From assembly GCA_949288585.1 (NCBI GenBank), contig CASEKR010000021.1, positions 1 through 60,081 of the forward strand: a DNA stretch of 60,081 nucleotides, written 5' to 3'. Origin of the DNA: an uncultured Bacteroides sp. GTDB taxonomy: Bacteria; Bacteroidota; Bacteroidia; Bacteroidales; Bacteroidaceae. This document shows positions 28,192-37,541 of the stretch, piece by piece; position 1 is the first letter of the stretch, and each line of letters starts with the position of its first letter. The translations under genes were made by a program, and so were the position numbers. The notes beneath the pieces are model-generated. The model was not told the origin of the DNA. It worked only from the letters and a program-made list of their open reading frames with translations, and did not search any database.

Positions 28192-30591
28192 TTATTTCTT
28201 CGCGGCCTTCGCCTTCGTTGCCTTGGTCTCCTTGGCCGGTTTCTCGGCCTTGGCGGCTCTCGGGACGCGTTTCTTGCGCGCGGAGGCCTTTTCTTCCTGC
28301 AACTTGACCAACTCCAGGCAAGAGGCCAGGCTGAGGTCGGCCGGTTCGATGTTGGCCGGAATCTTGTAGTTGTTTCCCTTGTAAGCGATGTAAGGGCCGT
28401 AGCGGCCGTTCATGATTTCCAGTTCGGGTTCTTCGGGGAACTTCTTAAGGTGGCGTTTGGCCTCTTCCTCCACCTTGTTCTTCAACAGGGCGACGGCTTC
28501 CTCCAGCGTGATGGCCATGGGGTCGAGGTCTTTCGGCAGGGTGACGTAGATGCCCCGGCCATGCACGTAGGGACCGAAGCGGCCGGAAGCGACCGTGACG
28601 GGCTGCCCGTCATAATCGCCCAGCGTGCGCGGCAATTTGAACAGTTCCAAGGCTTCGTCCAGCGTGATGGTCTCGATGGACTGTCCCCTTCCCAACTGGG
28701 CGAAGCGCGGCTTCTCGGTTTCGCCGGCGGTGCCAATCTGCACTACGGGACCGAAACGGCCAATCTTCACCGACACTTGCTTGCCGCTCTTGGGGTCAGT
28801 GCCCAAGATGCGTTCGCCCGCCTTGTGCTCGCTCTTCGCGGCCAGGGTGCTTTCCACGGACGGGTGGAACTTGTCGTAGAAGGTATGCAAGACGCCCGTC
28901 CATTTCTTGTCGCCCTCGGCAATCTCGTCGAACTGCTTCTCCACAGTCGCCGTGAAGTTATAGTCCAGGATGTCCGGGAAGTATTCGGTCAGGAAGTCGT
29001 TCACCACGAGTCCCGTGTCGGTGGGCAAGAGTTTGGACTTCTCTATGCCCACGGTCTCGGTGTTCACCGTATCCGTGATTTTCCCGTCTTTCAGGCAGAG
29101 GACGTCGTAGCTGCGCTCTTCGCCCGGCTTGTCGCCCTTCACCACGTATTCGCGCTGCTGGATGGTGCTGATGGTTGGCGCATAGGTGGACGGACGTCCG
29201 ATGCCCAGTTCCTCCAGTTTGCGCACGAGGCTGGCTTCGGTATATCGGGGCGGATGCTGGGTGAAGCGTTCGGTTGCGGTGATGTTGCTGCACGCCAACT
29301 GCTGTCCTTTCTTCAGCGGGGGGAGCAACCCGGCTTCGTCTTCGTGCTCCATCTGCTCCTCGTCCAAGGAATCGCGGTAGACGCGCAGGAAGCCGTCGAA
29401 CTTGACCACCTCGCCCGTGGCGGTGAAAGCGTCGTTCCCCTGGCCGGTGCTGATGGTGACGGTGGTTTTCTCCAGTTCCGCGTCGGCCATCTGCGAGGCG
29501 ATGGTACGTTTCCAAATCAGTTCGTAGAGCCGCTTCTCCTGGTGCGTGCCTTCAATCTTCGGACTTTGCATGTTGGTGGGACGGATGGCTTCGTGCGCTT
29601 CCTGCGCCCCCTTGGTCTTGGTGGCATAGTGGCGCGTGCACACGTAGCGTTCGCCCATCAGTTGCGTGATGGTCTCGCGGCAGCTATTCAGAGCGAAGGA
29701 AGAGAGGTTGACGGAGTCGGTACGCATGTACGTAATCATTCCGGATTCGTAGAGCCGCTGGGCCACCATCATGGTCTGCGCCACGGTGAATCCCAGCTTG
29801 CGGGCGGCCTCCTGTTGCAGGGTGGAAGTGGTGAAGGGGGCAGAAGGACTCTTGCGCACGGGGCGGGTGGTGATGTCGCTGATGGTGAAGACGGCCGAGC
29901 GGCAGTGTTCCAGGAAGTCCTTCGCCTCGTCCTTGTCTTTGAACCGGCGGGGAAGTTCGGCCTTCATCTCCACAGGTTTGCCGTCGGCACCGGGCACCAG
30001 AAAGACGGCCGTCACGCGGTAGGCCGCCTCGCTGCGGAAAGCATTGATTTCGCGTTCGCGCTCCACGATGAGGCGCACGGCGACGGACTGCACGCGCCCG
30101 GCAGAGAGGGCGGGCTTCACCTTGCGCCAGAGGACGGGCGACAGTTCGAAGCCCACGATGCGGTCCAACACGCGGCGGGCCTGCTGGGCGTCCACAAGGT
30201 TGAGGTCGATGTCGCGGGGATGCTCGATGGCGTTCAGGATGGCGTTCTTGGTGATTTCGTGGAAGACGATGCGCTTGGTATGTTCCGGCTTCAGCTTCAA
30301 GACCTCATAGAGATGCCAGGCGATGGCTTCCCCCTCGCGGTCTTCATCGGACGCCAGCCAGACGGTATCGGCCTTGGCGGCTTCTTCTTTCAGTTGGCTG
30401 ACAAGGGTGCGCTTGTCGGCGGGTATTTCGTATTCGGGCGCGAAGTCGTGCGCCAGGTCTATACTGAATGCTTTCTTTTTCAGGTCGCGTATGTGCCCAT
30501 AACTGGACAGCACCTTGAAGTCTTTTCCAAGGAACTTTTCGATGGTCTTTGCTTTTGCCGGAGATTCGACGATGACAAGGTTCTTCTGCAT
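28192..30591 (-). CDS. topA: DNA topoisomerase I (type IA)
   Basis: Relaxes negative supercoils. Start ATG at 30589-30591 gives MQKNLVIVESPAKAKTIEKF, the TOPRIM opening; an upstream in-frame start overlaps the leader and is less likely. ASDEDREGEAIAWHL (TOPRIM DxD region) and the active-site tyrosine in GMITYMRTDSVNLS are intact. The C-terminal part has several topoisomerase C-terminal repeats (GRFGPVVQIG, GRFGPYVHG, GRYGPYIAYKGN) and a lysine/alanine-rich tail, as in other Bacteroidetes enzymes. Length (799 aa) is normal. Monocistronic. Confidence 0.95.
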   Translation of the reverse strand: MQKNLVIVESPAKAKTIEKFLGKDFKVLSSYGHIRDLKKKAFSIDLAHDFAPEYEIPADKRTLVSQLKEEAAKADTVWLASDEDREGEAIAWHLYEVLKLKPEHTKRIVFHEITKNAILNAIEHPRDIDLNLVDAQQARRVLDRIVGFELSPVLWRKVKPALSAGRVQSVAVRLIVEREREINAFRSEAAYRVTAVFLVPGADGKPVEMKAELPRRFKDKDEAKDFLEHCRSAVFTISDITTRPVRKSPSAPFTTSTLQQEAARKLGFTVAQTMMVAQRLYESGMITYMRTDSVNLSSFALNSCRETITQLMGERYVCTRHYATKTKGAQEAHEAIRPTNMQSPKIEGTHQEKRLYELIWKRTIASQMADAELEKTTVTISTGQGNDAFTATGEVVKFDGFLRVYRDSLDEEQMEHEDEAGLLPPLKKGQQLACSNITATERFTQHPPRYTEASLVRKLEELGIGRPSTYAPTISTIQQREYVVKGDKPGEERSYDVLCLKDGKITDTVNTETVGIEKSKLLPTDTGLVVNDFLTEYFPDILDYNFTATVEKQFDEIAEGDKKWTGVLHTFYDKFHPSVESTLAAKSEHKAGERILGTDPKSGKQVSVKIGRFGPVVQIGTAGETEKPRFAQLGRGQSIETITLDEALELFKLPRTLGDYDGQPVTVASGRFGPYVHGRGIYVTLPKDLDPMAITLEEAVALLKNKVEEEAKRHLKKFPEEPELEIMNGRYGPYIAYKGNNYKIPANIEPADLSLASCLELVKLQEEKASARKKRVPRAAKAEKPAKETKATKAKAAKK

Positions 30592-30633
30592 AAAATTCTT
30601 CGTTAATATTGACTCTTTCCATAGAATCTGCGG

Positions 30634-30641
30634 CAAATGTA
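30634..30641 (-). promoter_or_regulatory. -7 box for topA
   Basis: TACATTTG on the minus strand, 42 bp upstream of the topA ATG. No clear -33 motif. Confidence 0.5.
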
Positions 30642-30695
30642 GGAAAAAAAGATGCTTGCTACCTTATAATATAAAGAAGTTTTAGGAAAAAAATT

Positions 30696-30732
30696 AACCG
30701 GGGCCTCCTTCCGCCGTCCGGAGGCCCCGGTT
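30696..30732 (-). terminator. Rho-independent terminator after the barrel-protein gene
   Basis: 13-bp arms AACCGGGGCCTCC and GGAGGCCCCGGTT around an 11-nt loop. On the minus strand it is followed by TTAATTTTTTTCC. It starts a few bases after the stop codon of the outer-membrane protein gene. Confidence 0.85.
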
Positions 30733-30734
30733 TT

Positions 30735-32369
30735 TCAGAAGCGGAAAGTCACTCCGCCCACAAAGTTGAAGCCTTCCGCCGGGCGGAACCAATCGTACTG
30801 GTAGTGCTTGTTCAGCAAGTTATCCAAGCGGGCGTAGACGCCGATGCCTGGGAAGAGGTCGTAGGTGGCCCCCGCGTAGAGGTTGTCGATAGCGTCCAAG
30901 CGTTCATCTTCTACCTCGGCGCGGGTCACCTTGCGGTAACCGACGTGCACGCGCAAAGGACGGACGGGATGGATTTCCAGTCTGACGTGTCCCTCGACAG
31001 CTGGCTTGAAGGCCAGGACGCCCATTTCCTCGCCCGCGCCGTCGGTGTCCCAATAGCGGTAGACACCTTGCGCGCTCAGGCGGAAGATGTCGCGGTAGTC
31101 GTAGCTTATTTCGCCGCCGAAATAGAAGTTGTCCGTGTCCCACGTGCCCAAGCCCAGGGCGTAGCTGTCGGCCCCGGCAGGCAGTTCGCAGTAGAACACG
31201 TCGTCCTTCAGGTTCTGGTAGCCGCCGTACAGGTGCATCCAGTATCCCCAGGCGGTGCCCCACTTGACGCCCAGCGCGGCGTTGACCTGCTCGTAGGTGG
31301 ACGCCAACTGCCCGGCGGGCTCGGCATAGGGGCTGACCGACTCCAGGCGGCGGAAGTCGTTGAGCAGGCGGCCGCCCGTGGCTTGCAGGTAGAGGACGGC
31401 GTTGGCGGGAAAGGCATACCGCACGCGGACGTCGGGCGCGACGCGCAGTTCGCTCTTGAAGCCGAAGGCCGGGTCGACGTGCACGCCGGCGCGGAGGTTC
31501 CAGCGGTCATCCTCATAGGTGTAGTAAGGCGTCAGGCTCAGGGCGGTGTAGTTTTCGAAGTCGTTCTTGGCGTAGACGGCGTTGTCCATCTGCAAGGCCA
31601 CGCCCACCGCCTGGCCTTCGGAGAGGACGCCCCAGACGTCGGCCTTGGTGCGGGCCAGGACTTCCTGCGCGCCGTCAAAGCCCAGGGCGTGCTGCCGCTG
31701 GTAGAACATCAGGTTGGTCCCGGCGCGGAACTGCACGGGCAAGTCGGCGTCGGTGGAGGCCACGCCCAGGCGGACGTCGCCCGAAGTGAACTTCTGCTTC
31801 CCCGCGTAGCTGCCCGGCAAGGTGTTGAAGTTGCGCAACCCGAAACGACCGGCCACGTCCAGGTCCACGCGGCGGAAACGGTGGGTATAGTCCAGGGCAG
31901 CGCGCGTCCGGTAGTCGAAGGCGTCCCACTTCGGTTCGCCGTCGCCCCAGTCCAACTTGCCATCCATGCCGTCCATGCCGAAGGTCAGGCGCAGGCGGTC
32001 GTCGGGCGAGAGGCGGAAGAGGTAGTCGGCGTAGACGTCCAAGTTGTTGTAGTTGCCATAGCCCGCACGGACGTAACCCGGGGTGGCCGTCGGGCGCGTC
32101 TCGGCGGCGGCGTATGCCTGCAAGGTATCCAGGGGGACTTGGGCGGCGGGACTGACGGCGACGTCATATTCCACCGGCCGGGGCGTCACTTCCGGCTCGT
32201 CCACCGGGGGCAGGGCGTTGACCTTGTCGGCGTCGCGCAGGAGGGGGGCATATTCTTGTTCCACCACCACGGTGCGGTTGAGGGTGGTGTCGGGATTCTG
32301 GGTTTGTGCCGCCAAAGCTGCGGGCAGCAGCAGGAGGGCGGCGAGGGTGTATTTCGTTTTTGTCTTCAT
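30735..32369 (-). CDS. TonB-dependent-receptor-like outer-membrane beta-barrel protein
   Basis: Probable outer-membrane barrel of 544 aa. Signal peptide MKTKTKYTLAALLLLPAALA, then a periplasmic linker with TVVVEQEYAPLLRDADKVNA, and from about residue 110 alternating aromatic strands (YVRAGYGNYNNLDVYADYLF) to a C-terminal FVGGVTFRF ending in phenylalanine, as expected for BAM-dependent barrels. There is no TonB plug domain, so it is not a full receptor. It follows the large TPR gene on the same strand after 158 bp and may work with it. Substrate unknown. Confidence 0.75.
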   Translation of the reverse strand: MKTKTKYTLAALLLLPAALAAQTQNPDTTLNRTVVVEQEYAPLLRDADKVNALPPVDEPEVTPRPVEYDVAVSPAAQVPLDTLQAYAAAETRPTATPGYVRAGYGNYNNLDVYADYLFRLSPDDRLRLTFGMDGMDGKLDWGDGEPKWDAFDYRTRAALDYTHRFRRVDLDVAGRFGLRNFNTLPGSYAGKQKFTSGDVRLGVASTDADLPVQFRAGTNLMFYQRQHALGFDGAQEVLARTKADVWGVLSEGQAVGVALQMDNAVYAKNDFENYTALSLTPYYTYEDDRWNLRAGVHVDPAFGFKSELRVAPDVRVRYAFPANAVLYLQATGGRLLNDFRRLESVSPYAEPAGQLASTYEQVNAALGVKWGTAWGYWMHLYGGYQNLKDDVFYCELPAGADSYALGLGTWDTDNFYFGGEISYDYRDIFRLSAQGVYRYWDTDGAGEEMGVLAFKPAVEGHVRLEIHPVRPLRVHVGYRKVTRAEVEDERLDAIDNLYAGATYDLFPGIGVYARLDNLLNKHYQYDWFRPAEGFNFVGGVTFRF

Positions 32370-32527
32370 TTTTCTATTCAACATTATTGGGTGCCATCGG
32401 TTCTAAAAGGGTCTCCGCCAAGGGTTTGGTTCCAGTGCGGCGAACGGTTGCCCCGAGTGCGGGGGAAGCAAGCACGGAGTGCGGAGGAAGCGACCGTTCT
32501 CCGCACCCGGGACAAATCCCTGGTGCG

Positions 32528-35500
32528 TCACTTCAAATCCTCCAGTCTTTTGTCAATCATTTTCTGGATGTCATCGTCTTCCTGGTAATTCTGCCGCAGG
32601 CTGAGCAGGTATTGGCGGGCGTCGAGCGGCTTGTCCGTCGCCACGTAGACGTCGGACAGGAGGACGAAACTGCGCGCCAGCCAGTAGGCGTGGGGCGTAC
32701 TCTGCTCGATGAAGTCCAGCACCTCCTTCTCGGCGGCGGCGTAATCGCCCCGGTCGTAGGCCAGTTGCGCCAGGCGGTACTTCGCCTCGGCTCCCTGGAG
32801 GGTGCGCGTGTCGGCGGCCAGCAGCTTGAGGTCTTCCGCAGCCTTGTCCGCCTCGTTCTGGGCCAGGAGAGCCTTCGCACGGTCGTAAAGGGCCTCGTTC
32901 TTCAGCTCGGGCGCCAGGTTGCCCTCGGCCAGCAGGCGGGTGGCTGCGTCGATGACGGCCGCCTCCTGCGCGGGCAAGAGGAAGGCGCAACGCATCTCGC
33001 CCACGATGCCCAGGCGGCGGCGTTCGGGCGCGGTGGCCTTGGCCTGCAACTGGCGATAGTCGGCCAGGGCCGGTTCATACTGCTGGCGGTTGAACAAGAC
33101 TTCGGCGTGCAGCAGTAGGGCGTCTTCGCAATAGGGATTGTCGGGGAACTCCAGCAACTTGCCCGCGTGCAGCAGGACGCCGTCCTCGTCGCCCTCTTCC
33201 TTCGCGATGACGCAAAGGCGGTAGTGGGAATCGAGGCTGAAGGCGCCGTCGGGATAACTTTGCAGGTACTGGCCGAAGCTCTTCTTCGCCGCAGCCACGT
33301 CGCCCTTCATGTAGAGGCGGTCGGCGGCCACGTAGGTCAGCGAATCCTGCTCGCCGGCCTCGAAGCGGATGCCGCCGGGCAACGTATCCAGCAGCCGGGC
33401 GAACTGGTCGACGCGGTTGGTCTCCACGTAGATGGATTTCAGGTCGCGCACGGCCAGGCGGGCTTCGTCGCTGCCCGGATAGCGGCGGACGACGTAGGTG
33501 TAGGCTTCGACGGCCTTGTCGTAGTCATTGTCCTGGTAATAAAGCAGGCCGATTTCGGCAGCCGCCTTCCGGGCGGCCGGGCTTTCGGGATATTGCTCCA
33601 CCAGTTGGCGGAAGGTGGCGACGGCCTGCACGTGCTGGTCGTCCTGCACGAACGAGCGGCCTTTCTCGTAGAGGGCGTCGATGGCGTAGGGCGAATCGGG
33701 GTATTTCTCGGCCATCTGGTCCAGCAGGGCCACTTTCGTGCCGTAGTCTTTCTGCAGCCCGGCCACCAGCGCCTGCTGGTAGTAAGAGTAGTCGCCCGAA
33801 GACGCCCCCAGCTTCTCGGCCGTGGCGTAGTATTGTTTCGCCTCGTCGAAGCGGCGGCCACCCAGGCAGCAGTCGCCCAAGCGGTTATAGGCGTCGGCCA
33901 GGGCCTCGCGGTTATCGCCCGTCTCCAAGCGGACATACTGCGCGAAGCGGCTCTCGGCCGAGGCGTAGTTCTTCTGGTGGAAAGCGATGTAACCCAGGTT
34001 GTAGTGAGCCAGGGCATACATCTCGGTGCGGCGTTGCGCTGTGCGCGACAGGTATTCGTCGAACGAAGCGGCGGCTTGCGACAGGTTGCCCAGGCGGTAT
34101 TGCGCCTCGCCCTCCCAATAGCAGGCCTCGTCGCGCATGGCCTCTCCGGCAACGCCCAGGGTGGCGGCCAACTGCTTCGCCTGGCGGAAGCGGGCGGCAG
34201 CCCCGGCAAAGTCGGCATTGGCAAAGGCCTGCGTGCCCAACTGGAAGAGGATGCGCGTCTTGGCGCGCAGGATGTCGGCGTTCGGCTCCTTGATGCGGTC
34301 GATGGAGCGGAGGGCGGCGTCGTAGCTGCGGGTGCTCATGTAGACATCTATCAGGTAGCTGCTCACCTTGCCGGCATAGGCGGACGAAGGAAATTCGTTG
34401 AGGAAGTTCTCGAAGACGGTAACGGACTCTCCGAAGGCGTCGTAGGCCGTCTCGTGCAGGCAAAGGGCGTAATTGTAGGCGGCCTGTTCCTTGACGACGC
34501 GGTCGGCATCGGAGACGGCGGCCTGCTCGAAGGCCATGCGTGCCTTGTTCTTGTCGCTCATCTGGAGATAAGCCAGTCCCATGTGAAGGTAGGCGTTCTG
34601 CGCCAAGGCGTCGTCTTCCAGCGTCACCCGGCCCAACCACTCGGGCACTTGGGAATACACCCCGCAGCGGTAGCACGCCATGCCCAGCAGGTAACAAGCG
34701 TCGCGGCGAGGCTGTCCGGCCGAGGCGGCATAGCGTCCGAGCGGTTCCATGGCCTCCTGGTACTTTCCGCAGTGGTAGAGCGCGGTGCCCAGGACGCGCT
34801 GCATCTCGGCGGCATGCACGTCGGCGGGATGGGCCGAGAGGTAGTTCTGCGCCACGATTTCGGCCTTGTCATACTGCTGCTTGGCCAAGTAAATCTCTGC
34901 GATGTAGTAGGGAGCCAGCGCACCGTACTTCGCGTCGTCCTGCAAGCCGAGGAAGCCGGGCAGGGCTTCGTCGAAACGCCGTTGCGTGTAGCGGATGTAA
35001 GAAAGGTAGTAAGTGCAGTCCGTGGCATAGCGCGGCGAAGTGGCGCGCAAGGTTTCAAACCAGATGGCGGCGTCCTGCAAGTTGCCGGCCATCAGGTGGC
35101 ACGTGGCCAGGCGGTAGGTCATGTCGTCGCGCTCGTCGGCGGCCAGCCAATCCAGGCGCGCCTGCGAGAAGGCCTGCAAGGCCGCGTCGTAGTCTTCGTC
35201 AAAGAAATAAGCGGAGGCGATGAGCGCCTGCACGCGGTTGGCATGGGGCGTGTCGGGATATTCTGCCAGGAACGTCCAGAGGAGGTTCGCACTCTGCGGG
35301 TCGCCCAGTTCGTAGGCGGCACAGGCCAGCATGTAGGCCGCCTCCTGCGAGGCCGAGCCGTTGCCCCCGTCCGCCCCGCTTTGCAAGTAAGCCTTCAGGG
35401 GAGGAATGGCGGCCGCGAAAGCCTTCTGCTGGAAAAGCGCCTGGCCTTCCGAGTAAAGTTCTTGCGGAGTGGCCTTCCCGTCCGGACTTTGCGCCAGCCC

Positions 35501-35557
35501 CGCCGAGGAATAGCAACAAAGGGCCAGTCCCAGTAAGCGTGTGAGAGAATGTTTCAT
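32528..35557 (-). CDS. Large exported tetratricopeptide-repeat protein
   Basis: 1009-aa protein with a signal peptide (MKHSLTRLLGLALCCYSSAG, cleavage after GLAQ). Almost the whole mature part consists of TPR/Sel1-like helical pairs, such as ELYSEGQALFQQKAFAAAIP, ALAHYNLGYIAFHQKNYASA and ALLLHAEVLFNRQQYEPALA; I count well over ten. No enzymatic domain is visible. The ATG at 35557 overlaps the stop of the NUDIX gene (ATGA), so translation is probably coupled, and it precedes the barrel gene. A periplasmic scaffold for an outer-membrane complex is a reasonable inference. A longer in-frame extension to 36067 overlaps the NUDIX gene and is rejected. Confidence 0.85.
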   Translation of the reverse strand: MKHSLTRLLGLALCCYSSAGLAQSPDGKATPQELYSEGQALFQQKAFAAAIPPLKAYLQSGADGGNGSASQEAAYMLACAAYELGDPQSANLLWTFLAEYPDTPHANRVQALIASAYFFDEDYDAALQAFSQARLDWLAADERDDMTYRLATCHLMAGNLQDAAIWFETLRATSPRYATDCTYYLSYIRYTQRRFDEALPGFLGLQDDAKYGALAPYYIAEIYLAKQQYDKAEIVAQNYLSAHPADVHAAEMQRVLGTALYHCGKYQEAMEPLGRYAASAGQPRRDACYLLGMACYRCGVYSQVPEWLGRVTLEDDALAQNAYLHMGLAYLQMSDKNKARMAFEQAAVSDADRVVKEQAAYNYALCLHETAYDAFGESVTVFENFLNEFPSSAYAGKVSSYLIDVYMSTRSYDAALRSIDRIKEPNADILRAKTRILFQLGTQAFANADFAGAAARFRQAKQLAATLGVAGEAMRDEACYWEGEAQYRLGNLSQAAASFDEYLSRTAQRRTEMYALAHYNLGYIAFHQKNYASAESRFAQYVRLETGDNREALADAYNRLGDCCLGGRRFDEAKQYYATAEKLGASSGDYSYYQQALVAGLQKDYGTKVALLDQMAEKYPDSPYAIDALYEKGRSFVQDDQHVQAVATFRQLVEQYPESPAARKAAAEIGLLYYQDNDYDKAVEAYTYVVRRYPGSDEARLAVRDLKSIYVETNRVDQFARLLDTLPGGIRFEAGEQDSLTYVAADRLYMKGDVAAAKKSFGQYLQSYPDGAFSLDSHYRLCVIAKEEGDEDGVLLHAGKLLEFPDNPYCEDALLLHAEVLFNRQQYEPALADYRQLQAKATAPERRRLGIVGEMRCAFLLPAQEAAVIDAATRLLAEGNLAPELKNEALYDRAKALLAQNEADKAAEDLKLLAADTRTLQGAEAKYRLAQLAYDRGDYAAAEKEVLDFIEQSTPHAYWLARSFVLLSDVYVATDKPLDARQYLLSLRQNYQEDDDIQKMIDKRLEDLK

Positions 35558-36096
35558 TGTTTGTGCATATAAAGAGGTAGTTGTTTCAGAAAGATTCCCA
35601 AGCCCTTGCGCACCGAGTCCAGCCCGAAGTCCTCCAGGCGGATGTCCCGGCAGGGCACGAAGAAGGCGTCGGCCGCGTCGTCCATGGCGCGGTAGTGGGA
35701 AGTGTCCGCCACCGTGCAAAGATAGAACATGTCCAACGTATGGACCAGGAAGCCGGAATAAAGGTAGAGGTTGGGGAGGGAAAAGAGGTATTCCGCCCGC
35801 TCCACGTCCAGCCCGGTCTCTTCCTTCACCTCGCGCTTCACGCCCTCCTCCCCCGTCTCGAACATGTCTACAAAGCCGCCGGGCAGGTCCAGCGTCCCCT
35901 TGGCGGGGTCTTTGGCGCGGCGGCACACCAGCAGTTCGCCGCGCTCGTTCACGATGAGGGCGACCGTGGCCGACGAAGGATTGAAATAATACGTGAAGCC
36001 GCAATCGGCGCATTGTTTCGACTTGCCGTTGTGCACCTCGAAGCGCGACGAGCCGCACTTCGGGCAATAACGGAATTGGGAAAGCGGGTGTTCCAT
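35554..36096 (-). CDS. NUDIX hydrolase with N-terminal zinc ribbon
   Basis: Cytoplasmic pyrophosphohydrolase of the NudC-like/ADP-ribose pyrophosphatase group. 180 aa from ATG 36094-36096. The zinc ribbon CPKCG...CADCG lies near residues 11-32 and the complete Nudix box (G-x5-E-x7-REVKEETGL) around residues 73-95. In-frame extension to 36288 has no support, because a -7 box lies just upstream of 36096. Substrate cannot be predicted; nucleotide sugars or NAD-like compounds are typical. First gene of an operon with the TPR protein and perhaps the barrel protein. Confidence 0.9.
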   Translation of the reverse strand: MEHPLSQFRYCPKCGSSRFEVHNGKSKQCADCGFTYYFNPSSATVALIVNERGELLVCRRAKDPAKGTLDLPGGFVDMFETGEEGVKREVKEETGLDVERAEYLFSLPNLYLYSGFLVHTLDMFYLCTVADTSHYRAMDDAADAFFVPCRDIRLEDFGLDSVRKGLGIFLKQLPLYMHKQ

Positions 36097-36119
36097 AGAT
36101 ATAATGTCCTTTATCGGGA

Positions 36120-36127
36120 CAAAGATA
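36120..36127 (-). promoter_or_regulatory. -7 box for the NUDIX/TPR operon
   Basis: TATCTTTG on the minus strand, 23 bp upstream of the NUDIX ATG. Confidence 0.6.
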
Positions 36128-36367
36128 GGGATTACCCGCATAACTTGTCCCTCCTGCCCGCGTTTTTTAGGGATTCTTTTCCTTCTGCGCGCGCCATCGC
36201 GGCTTCTTCCGTCGCGCAGGTTAAGAAAAATGCGGGTACCCCGCATCCATCGCCTGCCCGTGGCAAGAAAAGGACACGAAGCCCCCAAGAAGCCCGAAAA
36301 TGCCCCGAACTTACATGATATGAAACTTTTATCGGATTTTTATTGCTTTCGTATGCAGTATATTTCG

Positions 36368-36375
36368 TACCTTTG
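36368..36375 (+). promoter_or_regulatory. -7 box for the glycosyltransferase cluster
   Basis: TACCTTTG with a TTG about 23 bp upstream (36342-36344); 76 bp before the ATG at 36452. Confidence 0.6.
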
Positions 36376-36451
36376 CATTCTGAAAAAAGAAGCAATGAGA
36401 AAACCGGGCCTGAAAGGCAGGCCCACACAAAGAAGAGACATACAATAGAGA

Positions 36452-37447
36452 ATGACGAGTATGATGAAACAAAAACCACTGGTCAGCGTTATAGTGCCTA
36501 ACTATAATTATGCTCAATTTCTTCGGCAACGCATCGACTCCATCCTGACGCAAAGTTTCACTGACTATGAACTGATTTTGCTGGATGACGCCTCCACCGA
36601 TGACAGCCGCGCTATTTTGGAATCCTACCGGGACAACCCGCACGTGTCTTGCATCGTCTACAACGAGCAAAACACCGCCAGCCCCTTCGCCCAATGGCAG
36701 AAAGGACTCTCGCTGGCCCAAGGGAAGTACGTCTGGATTGCCGAAAGCGACGACTATGCCGATGCCTCATTCCTGTCCGAAGTTGTCCCCATCATGGAAC
36801 AACACCCGAAGGCCGCCGTCTGCTTCACCGGAAGCCGGCGCGTCGACCCCCAAGGCAACACCCTCCCCTTCGACAACGACTACTGGTCGCGGAAGCCCTC
36901 GCTGAACAGGCACGGCTACCGCGTGCTGGACGGCAACGCCTACATCCTGCACAACCTCTACTGGCAAGACTACATCTACAACGCCAGCGGCGTGCTGTTC
37001 AAGCGGGAAGCCCTGAAAAACGTGGACGTCTCCATGTGTATCGCCATGCATTGTAGCGGTGACTGGCTCTTCTGGGCCAAACTGGCAGCACAAGGCCAGG
37101 TCATCGAAGTCTACAAGAAACTGAACTACTTCCGCAGCCACCCCGTCAGCGCCTCAACGCAAGGCGGACGGAACGGCACGGCCATGAAAGAAGACTTCCG
37201 CGTAGTCAAGAGTATGGAAGAATCCTTCCCCGGAATGATAGACCCCTACCGCCGCATCCTCCGCCGGGGCCTCTTCTACAAGCGCATCAAGCGCATGAAC
37301 GTCTCCCCGGCCATGAAGCAAGAACTGTTTGACGAACTGAACCGCACCCTGGGCGGCGGCATGACCGACTTCCTGCTGGAAAGGGCCAACCGCTACGCCG
37401 GCTTCCTCTGCCCGTTCCTGCTGACTTATAAGCGCGACAGGCTGTAA
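36452..37447 (+). CDS. Glycosyltransferase family 2
   Basis: GT-A fold sugar transferase, probably for a surface polysaccharide, O-antigen or lipid-linked glycan. 331 aa; PLVSVIVPNYNYAQFLRQRI opens the domain, LLDDASTDDSRAIL binds the nucleotide sugar, and WIAESDDYAD carries the DxD-type metal site. The C-terminal third (about 220-331) is helical with many basic residues. M4 or M5 (36461/36464) are possible starts. The gene is followed after 94 bp by the fused glycosyltransferase. Confidence 0.9.
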   Translation: MTSMMKQKPLVSVIVPNYNYAQFLRQRIDSILTQSFTDYELILLDDASTDDSRAILESYRDNPHVSCIVYNEQNTASPFAQWQKGLSLAQGKYVWIAESDDYADASFLSEVVPIMEQHPKAAVCFTGSRRVDPQGNTLPFDNDYWSRKPSLNRHGYRVLDGNAYILHNLYWQDYIYNASGVLFKREALKNVDVSMCIAMHCSGDWLFWAKLAAQGQVIEVYKKLNYFRSHPVSASTQGGRNGTAMKEDFRVVKSMEESFPGMIDPYRRILRRGLFYKRIKRMNVSPAMKQELFDELNRTLGGGMTDFLLERANRYAGFLCPFLLTYKRDRL

Positions 37448-37541
37448 AAGCACGGTGCAAAGCCCCCTCCGCGAAAGCCCAAACAAGGTTACGCGGCTAT
37501 TTCCAAACCACTTGACATAGTAAGAAAACCGAAACGGACGC

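Noticed and set aside
28186-30606. 806-codon open frame antisense to topA
   Set aside because: A shadow of G+C-rich codon usage; no homology-like motifs, and topA has full family motifs.
33167-35536. 789-codon open frame antisense to the TPR gene
   Set aside because: Shadow frame; low-complexity composition and no start context.
36097-36288. N-terminal extension of the NUDIX protein
   Set aside because: The -7 box at 36120-36127 lies inside it, so transcription starts downstream.
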